Positions 33,077-41,959 of a DNA stretch of 64,000 nucleotides are shown here, piece after piece. Location: contig UQTE01000006.1 in assembly GCA_900543805.1 (NCBI GenBank), positions 1 through 64,000 on the forward strand, written 5' to 3'. Numbering within the stretch: position 1 is the first letter of the stretch; each line of letters begins with the position of its first letter. This DNA comes from an uncultured Sutterella sp. (lineage in GTDB: Bacteria; Pseudomonadota; Gammaproteobacteria; Burkholderiales; Burkholderiaceae_F). The notes beneath the pieces were generated by a model. The model worked only from the letters and a program-made list of their open reading frames with translations. It ran no database searches and had not been told where the DNA came from. A program made the translations under genes and the position numbers.

Positions 33077-33715
33077 ATGTCCACCAACTTTCACGACCTC
33101 ATCCAAGGTTTCCACAACTTCAAGGCGAACACCCTTCTTCAGGAAGCCGAGTTCTTTGACCGACTCGCCCACGGCCAGAATCCCAAGACCCTCGTCATCG
33201 CGTGCTGCGACTCGCGCGCCGATCCGGCGATCCTGATGGGCTGCAAGCCGGGCGACCTCTTCGTCGTGCGAAACGTCGCCGCGCTCGTTCCTTCGGAAGA
33301 GGAAGCCGGGAGCCCCGACGCCGTGCTCGCCGCCGTCGAATACGCCGTCAAGCACCTCGACATCCACCACGTGATCGTGATGGGCCACTCCAACTGCGGC
33401 GGCATTCAGGGCCTCCTTCACAAAGAGAAGATTGCAAACGAGCGCCACACCTCGGGCTGGGTGTCGCTTGCGCAGCCCGTTCTCGACGAGCTTGAAGCGG
33501 AAAATCCCTACGAGCCCCTCGCGCTTCGCTGCCGGCGCTGCGAAGAGGGCGCCGTGCTCCTTTCCATTGAAAACCTTCTCTCCTACGGGTGGATCCGCGA
33601 GCGCGTCGACGAAGGCTCTCTTTCGCTTCACGCCCTTTACTACGACATGGCTGCGAAAAATCTCTGTCTGTGGGACGCCGAAAAGGAAGACTTCGTCGCG
33701 ACCGTCGCACACTGA
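33077..33715 (+). CDS. Beta-class carbonic anhydrase
   Basis: A zinc enzyme of 212 residues interconverting CO2 and bicarbonate. The zinc ligands are Cys43, His104 and Cys107 in ACCDSRAD and GHSNCGG, with the Asp45-Arg47 dyad. VVRNVAALVP is also conserved. Bicarbonate supply supports carboxylation reactions in an anaerobe. ATG 33077 has no evident ribosome site. It is followed by a GC-rich hairpin (33744-33765) that lacks a T-tract. Confidence 0.95.
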   Translation: MSTNFHDLIQGFHNFKANTLLQEAEFFDRLAHGQNPKTLVIACCDSRADPAILMGCKPGDLFVVRNVAALVPSEEEAGSPDAVLAAVEYAVKHLDIHHVIVMGHSNCGGIQGLLHKEKIANERHTSGWVSLAQPVLDELEAENPYEPLALRCRRCEEGAVLLSIENLLSYGWIRERVDEGSLSLHALYYDMAAKNLCLWDAEKEDFVATVAH

Positions 33716-33962
33716 CCGGACATCCTCTAGAAAATTTCAGCCCGCGGCGGCGGACTCGCCGCCGCGCAATCGTTCCGGGCGATCTTCCCGCCCAAGCCGA
33801 CGTTTTCCGTCAAAGGGCGCCGCGATTCCCGCCCTCTTTTCCTCTCGGTATTTGCGAGCGATTGTGCAAAAAGGCGAATGATTCTTCCGTACGACGGCAG
33901 GAAAGTCTGCTACCTTTCTTCCTGCCGCACATCCCGGTCGGATGTTTTTTCCTTTGACTCCC

Positions 33963-35519
33963 ATGGATTTTCTTTTTGATCCCTCCCTCTGGGCGGGACT
34001 GATCACTCTCATCGTTCTGGAGATCGTCCTCGGCATTGACAATCTCGTATTCGTCGCCATCCTTGCCAAAAAGCTCCCCGCCGCGCAACAGGACCGTGCG
34101 CTCTACACCGGACTCGGGCTCGCGCTCGTGATGCGGCTCGGACTCCTTTCCATCATGTCCTGGCTCGTGTCGCTCACGACGCCGGTCTTTACGGTCTTCG
34201 GACATCCGTTTTCCTGGCGTGACCTCATTTTGCTCGCCGGCGGCGTCTTTCTTCTCTTCAAAGCGACGTCGGAGCTGCACGAACGTCTCGAAGCGCTCCC
34301 CCACACCGAGTCGAAGAACCGGGGCACGGCGGGCTTCTGGACGGTCATCGCGCAGATTCTCCTTCTGGACGCCGTCTTCTCCGTCGACTCGATCATCACC
34401 GCGGTGGGCATGGTCGACAACCTCGGCATCATGTGCACGGCCGTCGTAGTGGCGATGATCGTCATGGTGGCGGCGAGCCGTCCCCTCACGGCATTCGTGA
34501 ACGATCACCCGACCGTGGTCGTCCTGTGTCTCTCCTTCCTTCTGATGATCGGCCTCTCCCTCCTGGCCGAAGGCCTCGGTTTTCACATCCCGAAGGGCTA
34601 CCTCTATGCCGCGATCGCGTTCTCGATCCTCATCGAAACCTTCAACCAGATCGCCACGCGCAACCGCGTCAAACACGAGCTGCGCCTTCCCTTCCGAGAA
34701 CGGACCACCCGAGCCGTCCTGCGGCTTTTGGAAAAGAAGACCGAAGAGCCCGTCACCGAAACCGAAGCCATGCTCCCCGCCACCGCGAAGCCCTTTGCCG
34801 CGGACGAACGCGAGATGGTGGAAGGCGTGCTGAGTCTGGCCGACCGGTCGGTGCGCATGATCATGACGCCGCGCGCCGAAATCGGCTGGCTCGACTTGGA
34901 AAAAGACTTCGAAACGCTTTGCGCGGACGTCAAAGACCTGCACCACAGCCTATTCCCCGTAGGGGAAGGATCACTCGACAATCTCGTGGGCTTCGTCAAG
35001 GCGAAAGACTTGATCGACTGCCGCGACACTCCTTCTCTCAGAGCGCTCGCGCTAAAACGTCGGCCCTTCCTCGTGCCCGAAACCATCAGCCTCATCCGCC
35101 TCGTGCGGGATCTGCGCAAGAACCGTGCGACGCTCGTGCTCGTTACCGATGAATTCGGAGTCCTGCAGGGCCTCGTGACGATGCACGACATTCTCGAAGC
35201 CATTGCCGGCGAGTTCCCCGACGAAGGAGAAGCGCCGCTTCTGCAAAAGGATGAAGCCGACGGCTCATGGTTGGCGGACGGCTCCGTCGACCTCGTGTCG
35301 ATGAGTCACGCCTTGGGCGCACCCGGCCTCTTTGAGAAGTCGAGCGACTTCGTGACTTTGGCGGGCCTGCTGCTGCAGCGCTTCGGCCGCCTGCCGCAGG
35401 AAGGCGAGACGGTGGAAATCGAGAACCGCAGCTTCGAAGTCGTCAAGCTTGAGAAAAACCGCATCGCGCTTGTCCGCATCCGCGACAAAACGACGACGGA
35501 CCGAATGGTCGCCTCGTAA
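33963..35519 (+). CDS. TerC-family membrane protein with CBS pair and CorC/HlyC domain
   Basis: An inner-membrane protein of 518 residues. The N-terminal TerC domain (about 1-235) has the acidic membrane signature [12 protein letters not shown] and [17 protein letters not shown], as in metal-handling TerC, YgdQ, YegH and YoaE proteins. A cytosolic CBS pair (about 290-420; [22 protein letters not shown]) and a CorC_HlyC domain (to the end) follow. Relatives protect membranes or enzymes by exporting or delivering manganese. The frame opens at ATG 33942, but ATG 33963 matches the family start (MDFLFDPS). Neither has a strong ribosome site. Confidence 0.92.
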   Translation: MDFLFDPSLWAGLITLIVLEIVLGIDNLVFVAILAKKLPAAQQDRALYTGLGLALVMRLGLLSIMSWLVSLTTPVFTVFGHPFSWRDLILLAGGVFLLFKATSELHERLEALPHTESKNRGTAGFWTVIAQILLLDAVFSVDSIITAVGMVDNLGIMCTAVVVAMIVMVAASRPLTAFVNDHPTVVVLCLSFLLMIGLSLLAEGLGFHIPKGYLYAAIAFSILIETFNQIATRNRVKHELRLPFRERTTRAVLRLLEKKTEEPVTETEAMLPATAKPFAADEREMVEGVLSLADRSVRMIMTPRAEIGWLDLEKDFETLCADVKDLHHSLFPVGEGSLDNLVGFVKAKDLIDCRDTPSLRALALKRRPFLVPETISLIRLVRDLRKNRATLVLVTDEFGVLQGLVTMHDILEAIAGEFPDEGEAPLLQKDEADGSWLADGSVDLVSMSHALGAPGLFEKSSDFVTLAGLLLQRFGRLPQEGETVEIENRSFEVVKLEKNRIALVRIRDKTTTDRMVAS

Positions 35520-35533
35520 GCTTCTGCGACCTT

Positions 35534-35564
35534 GAGGGCGGTTTGCCGCGGGCAAACCGCCCTC
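35534..35564 (+). terminator. Terminator-like hairpin after the TerC/CBS gene
   Basis: A 14-bp perfect stem (GAGGGCGGTTTGCC with its complement) and a 3-base loop follow the stop codon; CCGTCTCTTCG follows, a weak T-tract. Confidence 0.6.
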
Positions 35565-35623
35565 CCGTCTCTTCGCCGAAACCGAAGAAACACCGGGCAT
35601 TGAGAGTATTCTTCGCAAGCACC

Positions 35624-35652
35624 TTGCTTTTTTCGGACTTTTCCAGTAAAAT
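35624..35652 (+). promoter_or_regulatory. Promoter of tRNA-Gly
   Basis: TTGCTT (35624-35629), 17-bp spacer, TAAAAT (35647-35652): close to the sigma-70 consensus and ending 16 bp before the tRNA. Confidence 0.7.
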
Positions 35653-35668
35653 CTCTAACTCCTCGGAT

Positions 35669-35743
35669 GCGGGTGTCGTATAACGGCTATTACCCTAGCC
35701 TTCCAAGCTAGAGACGAGGGTTCGACTCCCTTCACCCGCTCCA
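35669..35743 (+). tRNA. tRNA-Gly (anticodon TCC)
   Basis: A cloverleaf: acceptor stem GCGGGTG / CACCCGC, anticodon arm CTAGC-CTTCCAA-GCTAG with TCC at 35702-35704, T arm AGGG-TTCGACT-CCCT, discriminator T and encoded CCA (35741-35743). It reads GGA/GGG glycine codons. It has its own promoter and terminator. Confidence 0.97.
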
Positions 35744-35750
35744 TCTTTCG

Positions 35751-35775
35751 AAAAGTTCCCGCCGGGAACTTTTTT
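35751..35775 (+). terminator. Terminator of tRNA-Gly
   Basis: A 10-bp perfect stem AAAAGTTCCC / GGGAACTTTT with a 3-base loop, ending in TTTTTT. Confidence 0.88.
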
Positions 35776-35889
35776 CGTATCTGCCCCCCGCATTTTCCTC
35801 CCTCCCCTCTTCCCGCCGCCTATACTTCTTCGAACAAGGCAGAGCTTCGCCCGCCGGGACGTTTTGCTCTCGTACGCAAGGAGAATCAC

Positions 35890-36597
35890 ATGGATCTTCA
35901 TTTTCGTCCGATGCGCCTTCATTCGCGCATCCAGGAGACGCCCGACACCTTCACCCAGAATTTCGTTCCGCTCGACGGCAAACCCTTCGTAAACCGTCCC
36001 GGACAGTTCACGGTCGTCAAGGTGGGAGAGACCGGCGTCTGCCGCCCCTATACGGTCTCGAGCACCCACGGCATTTCCGAATTCGTGACGACCACCGTCT
36101 GCCGCGTGCCCGGCGGCTGCGCCTCGAACTGGATCACGACGGTTCCCGTGGGAAGCACGGTGCATCTCGCCGAGCCCATGGGGGACTTCACTTGCGACGA
36201 CGATCCGATGGAAAAATTCCTTCTCATGGCGAGCGGCTCCGGGATCACGCCGATTCTCTCGATGACGCGGTGGCTGCTCGTTCACAAGCCCCGCGTCGAC
36301 ATCGAAGTCGTCTACACGACGAAGTCGCCCGCGCACATCGTTCAGCGGGACTGGTGGCGGGTCATGACGGAGTGCCGCCCGGAACTGAAGACCCGCATCT
36401 TCACGAAGGAAAACGCCTGCACCCCCTATCTCACGGGACGTCTTACGGCCGAGCGCCTTGCCGAACTCGTCCCCGACTATGCCGAGCGGCGGCTTTACGC
36501 CTGTGCTTCTCCCGGATTCATGAAGCACCTCGACGCCTGGCGCCGAACCCTCGGGATTGACGACGAGCACTTCCGCACCGAAGCCTTCGGCTGCTGA
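35890..36597 (+). CDS. Ferredoxin-NADP reductase-like flavoprotein without an iron-sulfur domain
   Basis: A cytoplasmic FAD enzyme of 235 residues that transfers electrons between NAD(P)H and a carrier. RPYTVSS binds FAD, the glycine-rich segment is SGSGITPILSM, and YACASPGFM is the C-terminal nucleotide-binding region. It resembles the reductase half of Hcr/Vanillate-demethylase-type proteins but lacks their C-terminal 2Fe-2S domain, so it needs a separate partner. ATG 35890 has AAGGAG upstream. No partner gene is adjacent; flavodoxin reduction is one possibility. Confidence 0.83.
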   Translation: MDLHFRPMRLHSRIQETPDTFTQNFVPLDGKPFVNRPGQFTVVKVGETGVCRPYTVSSTHGISEFVTTTVCRVPGGCASNWITTVPVGSTVHLAEPMGDFTCDDDPMEKFLLMASGSGITPILSMTRWLLVHKPRVDIEVVYTTKSPAHIVQRDWWRVMTECRPELKTRIFTKENACTPYLTGRLTAERLAELVPDYAERRLYACASPGFMKHLDAWRRTLGIDDEHFRTEAFGC

Positions 36598-36607
36598 CGA
36601 AGACGCG

Positions 36608-36634
36608 AAAGGCCGGAAAAATCCGGCCTTTCTC
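36608..36634. terminator. Terminator between convergent genes (36.6 kb)
   Basis: A 9-bp perfect stem AAAGGCCGG / CCGGCCTTT with a 6-base loop and T/C-rich tail. Confidence 0.7.
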
Positions 36635-36652
36635 ACGTTTGACGACAGCGCT

Positions 36653-37585
36653 TCAGTCTTCCTTCCCGCCGAAGACGATTCCCGCCCGGGCGAGGGTCTG
36701 CTTGAGAAGCACCAGATCCTCCCAGGCCTTCGCCTTTTCTTCGGGGCGGCGAAGGAGGTAGGAGGGATGATAGGTCGTGACGGCGGGCACCATCTTCGCG
36801 CCCACGCGCACTTCGTAGATCGTTCCGCGCGTGCGGCCGATGCTCGATTCGGGCGGCAGGTTCAGCAACGACGTCACGGCAAAACGCCCCATGAGAAAGA
36901 GGACGTCGGGCTGCAGAATCTCGAGCTGACGGCGCAGGAACACCGAGCAAGCCGCGACTTCGTCGGGCTTGGGATTGCGGTTTCCGGGCGGACGGCACTT
37001 GAGGACGTTCAAAATCGTCACGTCCTTGCGCCGTTCGACACCGAGGACGTTGAGCATCGCGGTGAGAAGCTGGCCGCTCTTTCCCACAAACGGAATCCCC
37101 TGAAAGTCTTCTTCGCCGCCCGGCGCTTCGCCGACGATCACGAAGCGCGCTTCTCGCCCTTCTTCGGCAAAGACCATGTGTTGCCGGGTCGCCCCCATGG
37201 GACAGGCGCGGCAGGCGTCGGCGAGGCCTCGGAGCGTCTCCCAGTCGGCCGTCTTGGCGGCCGCGGCCGTGGCTTCGGGCATCGTGACGATGGGAATGAC
37301 GGTGTCCGCGGCGCGGGCGCTCGTGCCCTCAACCGGATGCGTAGCGGCACCTGCTCGAGGAGCACGGTGCGTAACGGGAGCCCGGGACGGAGCCACGCGC
37401 GAAGCGGGCGCTGGCGCGGCGGTCCGCACGGAAGCGGGCGCCTCTGCGGGCGTTTCGCCCACGGGAGCGGGGGCGAGACGCTTTTTCGTCATCTCGTCCA
37501 AAAGCGGATCTTCAGTGTCGCGCAGCAACCACTGCGGACCGATCTGCATCGCCTCCCAAATCCGGCTTCGCGCGGTGTCGAGCAT
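36653..37585 (-). CDS. Type 4 (iron-sulfur) uracil-DNA glycosylase
   Basis: It removes uracil from DNA. The C-terminal domain (about residues 115-310) has the family-4 features: Cys residues in CRACPMG and in CRPPGNRNPKPDEVAAC that hold a 4Fe-4S cluster, the GEAPGGEEDFQGIPFVG active-site block, and TTYHPSYLLR. The first 110 residues are a Pro/Ala-rich linker after a short conserved N-terminal helix, as in other betaproteobacterial members formerly called SPO1 DNA polymerase-related. Its start shares a base with the rimI stop (TGATG), so it is coupled to the tsaB-rimI operon. Confidence 0.93.
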   Translation of the reverse strand: MLDTARSRIWEAMQIGPQWLLRDTEDPLLDEMTKKRLAPAPVGETPAEAPASVRTAAPAPASRVAPSRAPVTHRAPRAGAATHPVEGTSARAADTVIPIVTMPEATAAAAKTADWETLRGLADACRACPMGATRQHMVFAEEGREARFVIVGEAPGGEEDFQGIPFVGKSGQLLTAMLNVLGVERRKDVTILNVLKCRPPGNRNPKPDEVAACSVFLRRQLEILQPDVLFLMGRFAVTSLLNLPPESSIGRTRGTIYEVRVGAKMVPAVTTYHPSYLLRRPEEKAKAWEDLVLLKQTLARAGIVFGGKED

Positions 37586-38037
37586 CAGTCTTCCTTCCAG
37601 CGATTGGTCATGAGGAGCGCGTCCTCACGGCGCCCGTCGTAGAAATAGTAGCCTTTTCGCAGGCCCACGATGGCAAAGCCCGAAGTTTCGTAGAGCTTCG
37701 CGGCCGGATCGTTTCCGGCGCGCACCTCCAAGTGCATCGCGACGATCCCGCGGCCTTCGGCCTCGGCCAGGGCATCCTTAAGGAGCGCCCGGGCGAAGCC
37801 CTTGCGCTGGGCGTTTTTCGCCGTGCCGATCAGAAGGAGTTCGGATTCGTCGAGAATCGTGCGCCAGACGATCCACGAGAGGACTTGTCCCTCGTCGTCG
37901 GTCAGCACGCGGGCGACGTAGTCGGGACCGAGCGCGTCTTCGAGCGCGCGCTCGCTCCAGGGCGTCACTTCAACCTCGGCCTCGAGCGCCGCCACGAGCG
38001 GCACGTCTTCCCGGGTCATCGGGCGAATCGTCGTCAC
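37585..38037 (-). CDS. rimI: Ribosomal protein S18-alanine N-acetyltransferase
   Basis: A GNAT acetyltransferase of 150 residues; it acetylates the N-terminal Ala of S18 in E. coli. The acetyl-CoA loop region is IGTAKNAQRKGFARALL, and the family end LRKGYYFYDGRREDALLM is clear. It overlaps tsaB by 4 bp (ATGA), the tsaB-rimI pairing being widespread. Confidence 0.95.
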   Translation of the reverse strand: MTTIRPMTREDVPLVAALEAEVEVTPWSERALEDALGPDYVARVLTDDEGQVLSWIVWRTILDESELLLIGTAKNAQRKGFARALLKDALAEAEGRGIVAMHLEVRAGNDPAAKLYETSGFAIVGLRKGYYFYDGRREDALLMTNRWKED

Positions 38038-38759
38038 AGTTTCTCTCCGCGGCGGCGTTCTTCAGACGTGAGCGCCACACGGTCGCGCACGTAGAGGGGC
38101 GCCGCCAAGGCGGGCGGCACGGTCTTGCCGTTTTGGTACGCGGCAAAGGCGATCTCGAGCATGTCGACCGCGTCGGCCGTCTCGGGATAGAGGCGCACGT
38201 CGTCGGGAAGCTTCAGCTCTTCGGGATAGGCCGCCGCGGCGCTGCCGGCAACGACCGCCGCACCGTTTTCGCGCACCCAGTCGGGCGCGTCGGCGGGCTT
38301 CACGAGTTTGGCTTCCTCGATCGTCACGGGGAGTCCTTCGGGATCGGCTTCATAAAGCGCCGCATAGCATTCGTTCATGCGCGCGTCGTTCAGAACCGCA
38401 ATGCGCGTCCCCTTGGTAAGCGCCAGCTCCTTCTGCGCGCGGCAAGCGAGCGCTTCGAGGTTGCTCACCGGCACCGTGTCGATCTGGAGCGCCCAGGCGA
38501 CACCCTGGGCCGTACCGCAGGCGACGCGAAGGCCCGTGAAGGACCCCGGACCCGCCCCGAAGGCGACGAGACCGATTTCGCGGCGAGAACACCCGGCCTC
38601 CCGGAGAAGCGCCGCCACCTGGTCGAGCAGACGCTCGGCATGACGATTTCCGACCCGTTCGACGGTTTCAAAAACGCGGCCGTCGGGCAAACGGAGCGCG
38701 GCGGAAGAGCGTTCGCCCGCCGTATCGAGAGCAAGCAAAAGGGGTGCGTTGCGGTTCAT
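38034..38759 (-). CDS. tsaB: tRNA threonylcarbamoyladenosine synthesis protein TsaB
   Basis: A 241-residue ASKHA-fold protein that forms the t6A-making complex with TsaD and TsaE on ANN-decoding tRNAs. The opening LLALDTAGERSSAAL and the segment GPGSFTGLRVACGTAQGVAW are the family marks. First gene of the tsaB-rimI-UDG operon; the ATG lies close to a purine-poor upstream sequence with no strong ribosome site. Confidence 0.96.
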   Translation of the reverse strand: MNRNAPLLLALDTAGERSSAALRLPDGRVFETVERVGNRHAERLLDQVAALLREAGCSRREIGLVAFGAGPGSFTGLRVACGTAQGVAWALQIDTVPVSNLEALACRAQKELALTKGTRIAVLNDARMNECYAALYEADPEGLPVTIEEAKLVKPADAPDWVRENGAAVVAGSAAAAYPEELKLPDDVRLYPETADAVDMLEIAFAAYQNGKTVPPALAAPLYVRDRVALTSEERRRGEKL

Positions 38760-38814
38760 TTCGGGATCTTTGTGATGGGAAGCGTTTCATTATAGCGGTC
38801 CCGCGCTCTCGACC

Positions 38815-38844
38815 CCGGAAAAGAAAAGGGACGCCGAGCGTCCC
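38815..38844 (-). terminator. Terminator of the DUF3106-like gene
   Basis: On the minus strand, GGGACGC-TCG-GCGTCCC is followed by TTTTCTTTTCC. Confidence 0.8.
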
Positions 38845-38864
38845 CTCTCAGGAAAAATCGATTG

Positions 38865-39320
38865 TCAGGGCGCCACCGCTTCCGCTGCGGGGCGGTCCGC
38901 CCGATGGGAGCGGCGAAACTGCATGTGCACTTCCATCACCTGGCGGCGCAGTTCCGAGCGCTTTTCGTCGCACATGCCGCCCAAGCGACGGCCCGCGCGG
39001 CGCTCCCCTTCGTGCTTCACGCTGTAGCGGTTTCGCAACTGCTCGCGCTCGGCGCTCGAGAGGTGCTTGCGCAACTCGCGCCGGTCATCGCCCGACATCT
39101 GGCGCCAATACGAGGTTTTGGCGACTTCGTCGAGGAAGGGCCACAGACGCGCACGCTCCGCGGCGCTCATTTGCTCCCACAGTCGAACGCAGGGGACCTT
39201 TTCGGTCACGCACTCGGCCATGCGGCTGCCTTCCGCGCCATCGGCCACGGGGCCTTCCCAGGCGGCGTAGACGGCTCCGCAGCCGCAGAGCAAAACGACG
39301 AGACAAACATTCTTTCGCAT
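38865..39320 (-). CDS. Small periplasmic DUF3106-like protein
   Basis: A 151-residue secreted protein. ATG 39320 begins a signal peptide (RKNVCLVVLLCGCGAVYA). The mature part has repeated helical units of the type MSAAERARLWPFLDEV, MSGDDRRELRKHL, LSSAEREQLRNRY, like the SPEERxxL repeats of DUF3106 proteins in betaproteobacteria. Two or three Cys may form disulfides. Role unknown; it is divergent from the two-component system and may be a sensor accessory (compare CpxP-like or Spy-like helical proteins), which is inference. Confidence 0.72.
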   Translation of the reverse strand: MRKNVCLVVLLCGCGAVYAAWEGPVADGAEGSRMAECVTEKVPCVRLWEQMSAAERARLWPFLDEVAKTSYWRQMSGDDRRELRKHLSSAEREQLRNRYSVKHEGERRAGRRLGGMCDEKRSELRRQVMEVHMQFRRSHRADRPAAEAVAP

Positions 39321-39645
39321 AGGCAAACTTGAAACATCCCAGCATCCCCTCTCCGGGGACACTTTGACTATAGCAGTGCGAAGCGCACCAAAAAGTTCGA
39401 ATCCGTAACAAGCGGTCACGCGTTCGTCACGGCGGCCCGCAGGCCGCCTGACGGTACGATGCGATATTAGCGGGGGAAGTCCGAATCAAGGCGTAAGGAA
39501 GTCCCGAAGAGTTTCAAATTTCGCGTAAGTTTGTAACACGGTGTTGACGACTTCCAACACGAAACGCCCGAAAAGGCGACAATGTTACAAATTACGCGGC
39601 CGTATTCTGAGAACGGCCCATTCACCCTACCGAAGGAGAACTTCC
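39321..39645. promoter_or_regulatory. Divergent control region of the two-component system
   Basis: A 325-bp gap. It holds a GC-rich hairpin (GGCGGCC 39431-39437 with GGCCGCC 39442-39448). A widely spaced inverted pair TTTGTAACA (39530-39538) and TGTTACAAA (39583-39591) flanks GTGTTG...CAACAC (39541-39560). The GTAACA cores resemble OmpR half-sites and suggest autoregulation. AAGGAG at 39633-39638 serves the GTG start. Confidence 0.4.
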
Positions 39646-40398
39646 GTGGAACGCACTCCCAAGATTCTCGTCGTGGACGACGATCCGAGACTTCGCGATT
39701 TGCTGCGCCGCTATCTCGGTGAAAACGGTTTTCAGGTGTTCGTGAGCGAAAACGGCGCCGCCATGAACCGCATCTGGATGCGCGAACATTTCGACGCCCT
39801 GATTCTCGACCTCATGATGCCGGGTGAAGACGGTCTGCAGATCTTGCGCCGTCTGCGCGCCGCCAAGGACATGACGCCGATCATCATGCTCACGGCCCGC
39901 GGCGAAGACGTCGACCGAATCGTCGGTCTCGAACTCGGCGCCGACGACTACATCGCCAAGCCCTTCAATCCGCGCGAACTCCTCGCCCGCATTCACGCGG
40001 TGTTGCGCCGCCGTCCGGCCGCGGACGCCCCGGGCGCTCCCTCGCGCGAAAACGAAGTGGTTTCCTTCGGCGCCTTCACGCTCGACCTCGGCACCCGCGT
40101 TCTGAAGAAAAACGGCGAACCCGTGCCTCTGACGACGGGCGAATTTGCGGTTCTCAAGGCCTTCGCGCGTCACCCGCGCACGCCGCTCTCGCGCGACAAG
40201 CTCATGGAAATGGCCCGCGGCCGCGAATACGAAGCCTTCGACCGCTCGCTCGACGTCCAGGTCTCGCGTCTGCGCAAGCTGATCGAACCCGATCCTTCGA
40301 AGCCCCGCTATCTGCAGACCGTCTGGGGTCTCGGCTACGTCTTCATTCCGGACGATCCCGCGCCCGAAGAAGGCGAAAAGAAGGACGCGGCGAAGTAA
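39646..40398 (+). CDS. ompR: OmpR-family response regulator
   Basis: A 250-residue DNA-binding regulator. The receiver domain has Asp11-13, phosphorylated Asp55 (LILDLMMPG), the Thr in MLTARGED and Lys105 (IAKPF). The C-terminal winged helix has RSLDVQVSRLRKLIE and TVWGLGYVF. It begins with GTG at 39646, 7 bases after AAGGAG; the longer open frame upstream is promoter sequence. Partner kinase downstream. The close match of the RSLDVQVSRLRKLIE region and the EnvZ-like partner favour OmpR proper over other family members. It would react to osmolarity or envelope state. Confidence 0.9.
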   Translation: MERTPKILVVDDDPRLRDLLRRYLGENGFQVFVSENGAAMNRIWMREHFDALILDLMMPGEDGLQILRRLRAAKDMTPIIMLTARGEDVDRIVGLELGADDYIAKPFNPRELLARIHAVLRRRPAADAPGAPSRENEVVSFGAFTLDLGTRVLKKNGEPVPLTTGEFAVLKAFARHPRTPLSRDKLMEMARGREYEAFDRSLDVQVSRLRKLIEPDPSKPRYLQTVWGLGYVFIPDDPAPEEGEKKDAAK

Positions 40399-40459
40399 CG
40401 CGCCCCGCATTTCGATCGGGTGCCGGGCACCCGATCGGATGGAAAAAACACGATTCTCC

Positions 40460-40487
40460 GGGGCCCGTCCGTGCGGGCCCCTTTTCT
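40460..40487 (+). terminator. Terminator/attenuator between response regulator and kinase genes
   Basis: Stem GGGGCCCG / CGGGCCCC (arms 40460-40467 and 40474-40481) with a 6-base loop and TTTTCTTCC, placed inside the two-gene unit just before the kinase start. It should reduce kinase expression relative to the regulator. Confidence 0.75.
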
Positions 40488-40491
40488 TCCG

Positions 40492-41886
40492 ATGATTGCC
40501 ATTCCTCCGAATCACCGCCCGAGTCTTTTCTGGCGCACCTTTCTGCTTTTGTGCAGCCTCATCTTCTTCAGCGTGGTGGGGTGGCTGCAAAGCTTTCGCG
40601 TCTTAAGCGAACTCCCCTATTCCCAAGGGGTGGCGCAGCACATCGTCTCGACGGCGAACCTGACGCGCTACGCCCTCGTCACGGCCGATCCGCTCTACCG
40701 CAAGGATCTCCTCACGGTGCTCGCCGCCCGCGAAGAGCTCCTCATCAGTCCGCGCGAAAATACGGACCGCGTGCGGCCCCTTCCGAACGACGGCTTCAAT
40801 TCGCTCATCGAACAGCTCGTCAAGGCGAACCTCGGCCAGTCGACCGTCCTCGCGGCGGAAGTGAACGGCATCAAGGGCCTCTGGGTGTCGGTCGACATCG
40901 ACGGCGACGCCTATTGGCTGCAGACCTCCGACGAGCTTCTCGATCCGCCCTACGGCACGAGCTGGGTCTGGTGGGCGGTGGCCGCGTGCCTGGCGTCGCT
41001 TTTCGGCGCCACGCTCCTTGCGCGCCACGTCATCAAGCCGCTCGAAGCGCTTTCGGCCGCATCGAAACAGCTCGGACAGGGGCAGGTCCCCGATCCCTTG
41101 CCCGAAAATTCCGGAACGGCCGAAATCCAGGCGGTCAACATCAGCTTCAACCGCATGGTGCAGGATCTGCGCCGCATGGACGCGGACCGGGAGCTTCTCC
41201 TTGCGGGGGTCTCGCATGACCTTCGCACGCCGATCACGCGTCTGCGGCTCGAAGTGGAACTTGCGAACCTCTCGGAGGAATCCCGCAACGCCATGGTGAG
41301 CGACCTCGAACAGATGGAAAACATCGTCACGCAGTTCCTCGCCTATGCGCGCCGCAACAAGTCCGAACAGGTCGAAGTGGATCTCGGCGAAGCCGTGAAG
41401 GCCGCGATGGACAACGCGCGTCTCAAGAGCGACTCGACGATCGAAACCGAAGTGTCGTTGGAGACCGGGCACCTCGTCATGGCGCACCCGATCGAACTCT
41501 CGCGCGCGATCCAGAATCTCTTTACGAACGCCTCGCGCTACGGGCGAAGCGAAGACGGGAATCTCCGCCTCAAGGTCTTCGTGCGCAAGGTCGGGAAGAA
41601 CGCCGAACTCGTCGTGGAGGATCAGGGGGAGGGCCTTCCCGAAGATCAGCGCGAACGCGTGATGCGGCCCTTCGAGCGCGGCGAAAGTGCGCGAAGCGGC
41701 GTCACGGGGACGGGCCTCGGGCTCGCCATCGTCGACCGCATCGTCCGCCGCTCGGGCGGAAGCGTCAAGCTCGAGTCGGCCGAACCCCACGGTCTGCGCG
41801 TGCGGCTCACCTTCCCTGCCGTCACGCCCAAAAAGAAGAAGGCAAAGGAGAAGGAAGCTCCGGAAAAGGCCGAAAAGTCGGCCTGA
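40492..41886 (+). CDS. envZ: EnvZ-family sensor histidine kinase
   Basis: An inner-membrane kinase of 464 residues: membrane segments at about 14-33 and 163-183 flanking a periplasmic domain of about 130, a HAMP region, then the H-box with phosphorylated His242 (GVSHDLRTPITRLR) and the ATP-binding domain (QNLFTNASRYG, VEDQGEGLP, GTGLGLAIV). The C-terminal 25 residues are Lys/Glu-rich. I start at ATG 40492, four bases after a terminator-like hairpin; there is no ribosome site, so translation may be weak. Confidence 0.9.
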   Translation: MIAIPPNHRPSLFWRTFLLLCSLIFFSVVGWLQSFRVLSELPYSQGVAQHIVSTANLTRYALVTADPLYRKDLLTVLAAREELLISPRENTDRVRPLPNDGFNSLIEQLVKANLGQSTVLAAEVNGIKGLWVSVDIDGDAYWLQTSDELLDPPYGTSWVWWAVAACLASLFGATLLARHVIKPLEALSAASKQLGQGQVPDPLPENSGTAEIQAVNISFNRMVQDLRRMDADRELLLAGVSHDLRTPITRLRLEVELANLSEESRNAMVSDLEQMENIVTQFLAYARRNKSEQVEVDLGEAVKAAMDNARLKSDSTIETEVSLETGHLVMAHPIELSRAIQNLFTNASRYGRSEDGNLRLKVFVRKVGKNAELVVEDQGEGLPEDQRERVMRPFERGESARSGVTGTGLGLAIVDRIVRRSGGSVKLESAEPHGLRVRLTFPAVTPKKKKAKEKEAPEKAEKSA

Positions 41887-41911
41887 CGGTCCTTCTTCCT
41901 TCGTTCTTGGC

Positions 41912-41947
41912 AAAACGCCCTCGGTTCCGTCCGAGGGCGTTGCGTTT
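41912..41947. terminator. Bidirectional terminator between envZ-like gene and ispDF
   Basis: An 11-bp perfect stem AACGCCCTCGG / CCGAGGGCGTT with a 6-base loop, flanked by AAAA and TGCGTTT. Confidence 0.75.
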
Positions 41948-41959
41948 CAAGGGGATTCG

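Noticed and set aside
33744..33765. Terminator after the carbonic anhydrase gene
   Set aside because: The stem is strong but no T-tract follows, so I describe it only as a hairpin.
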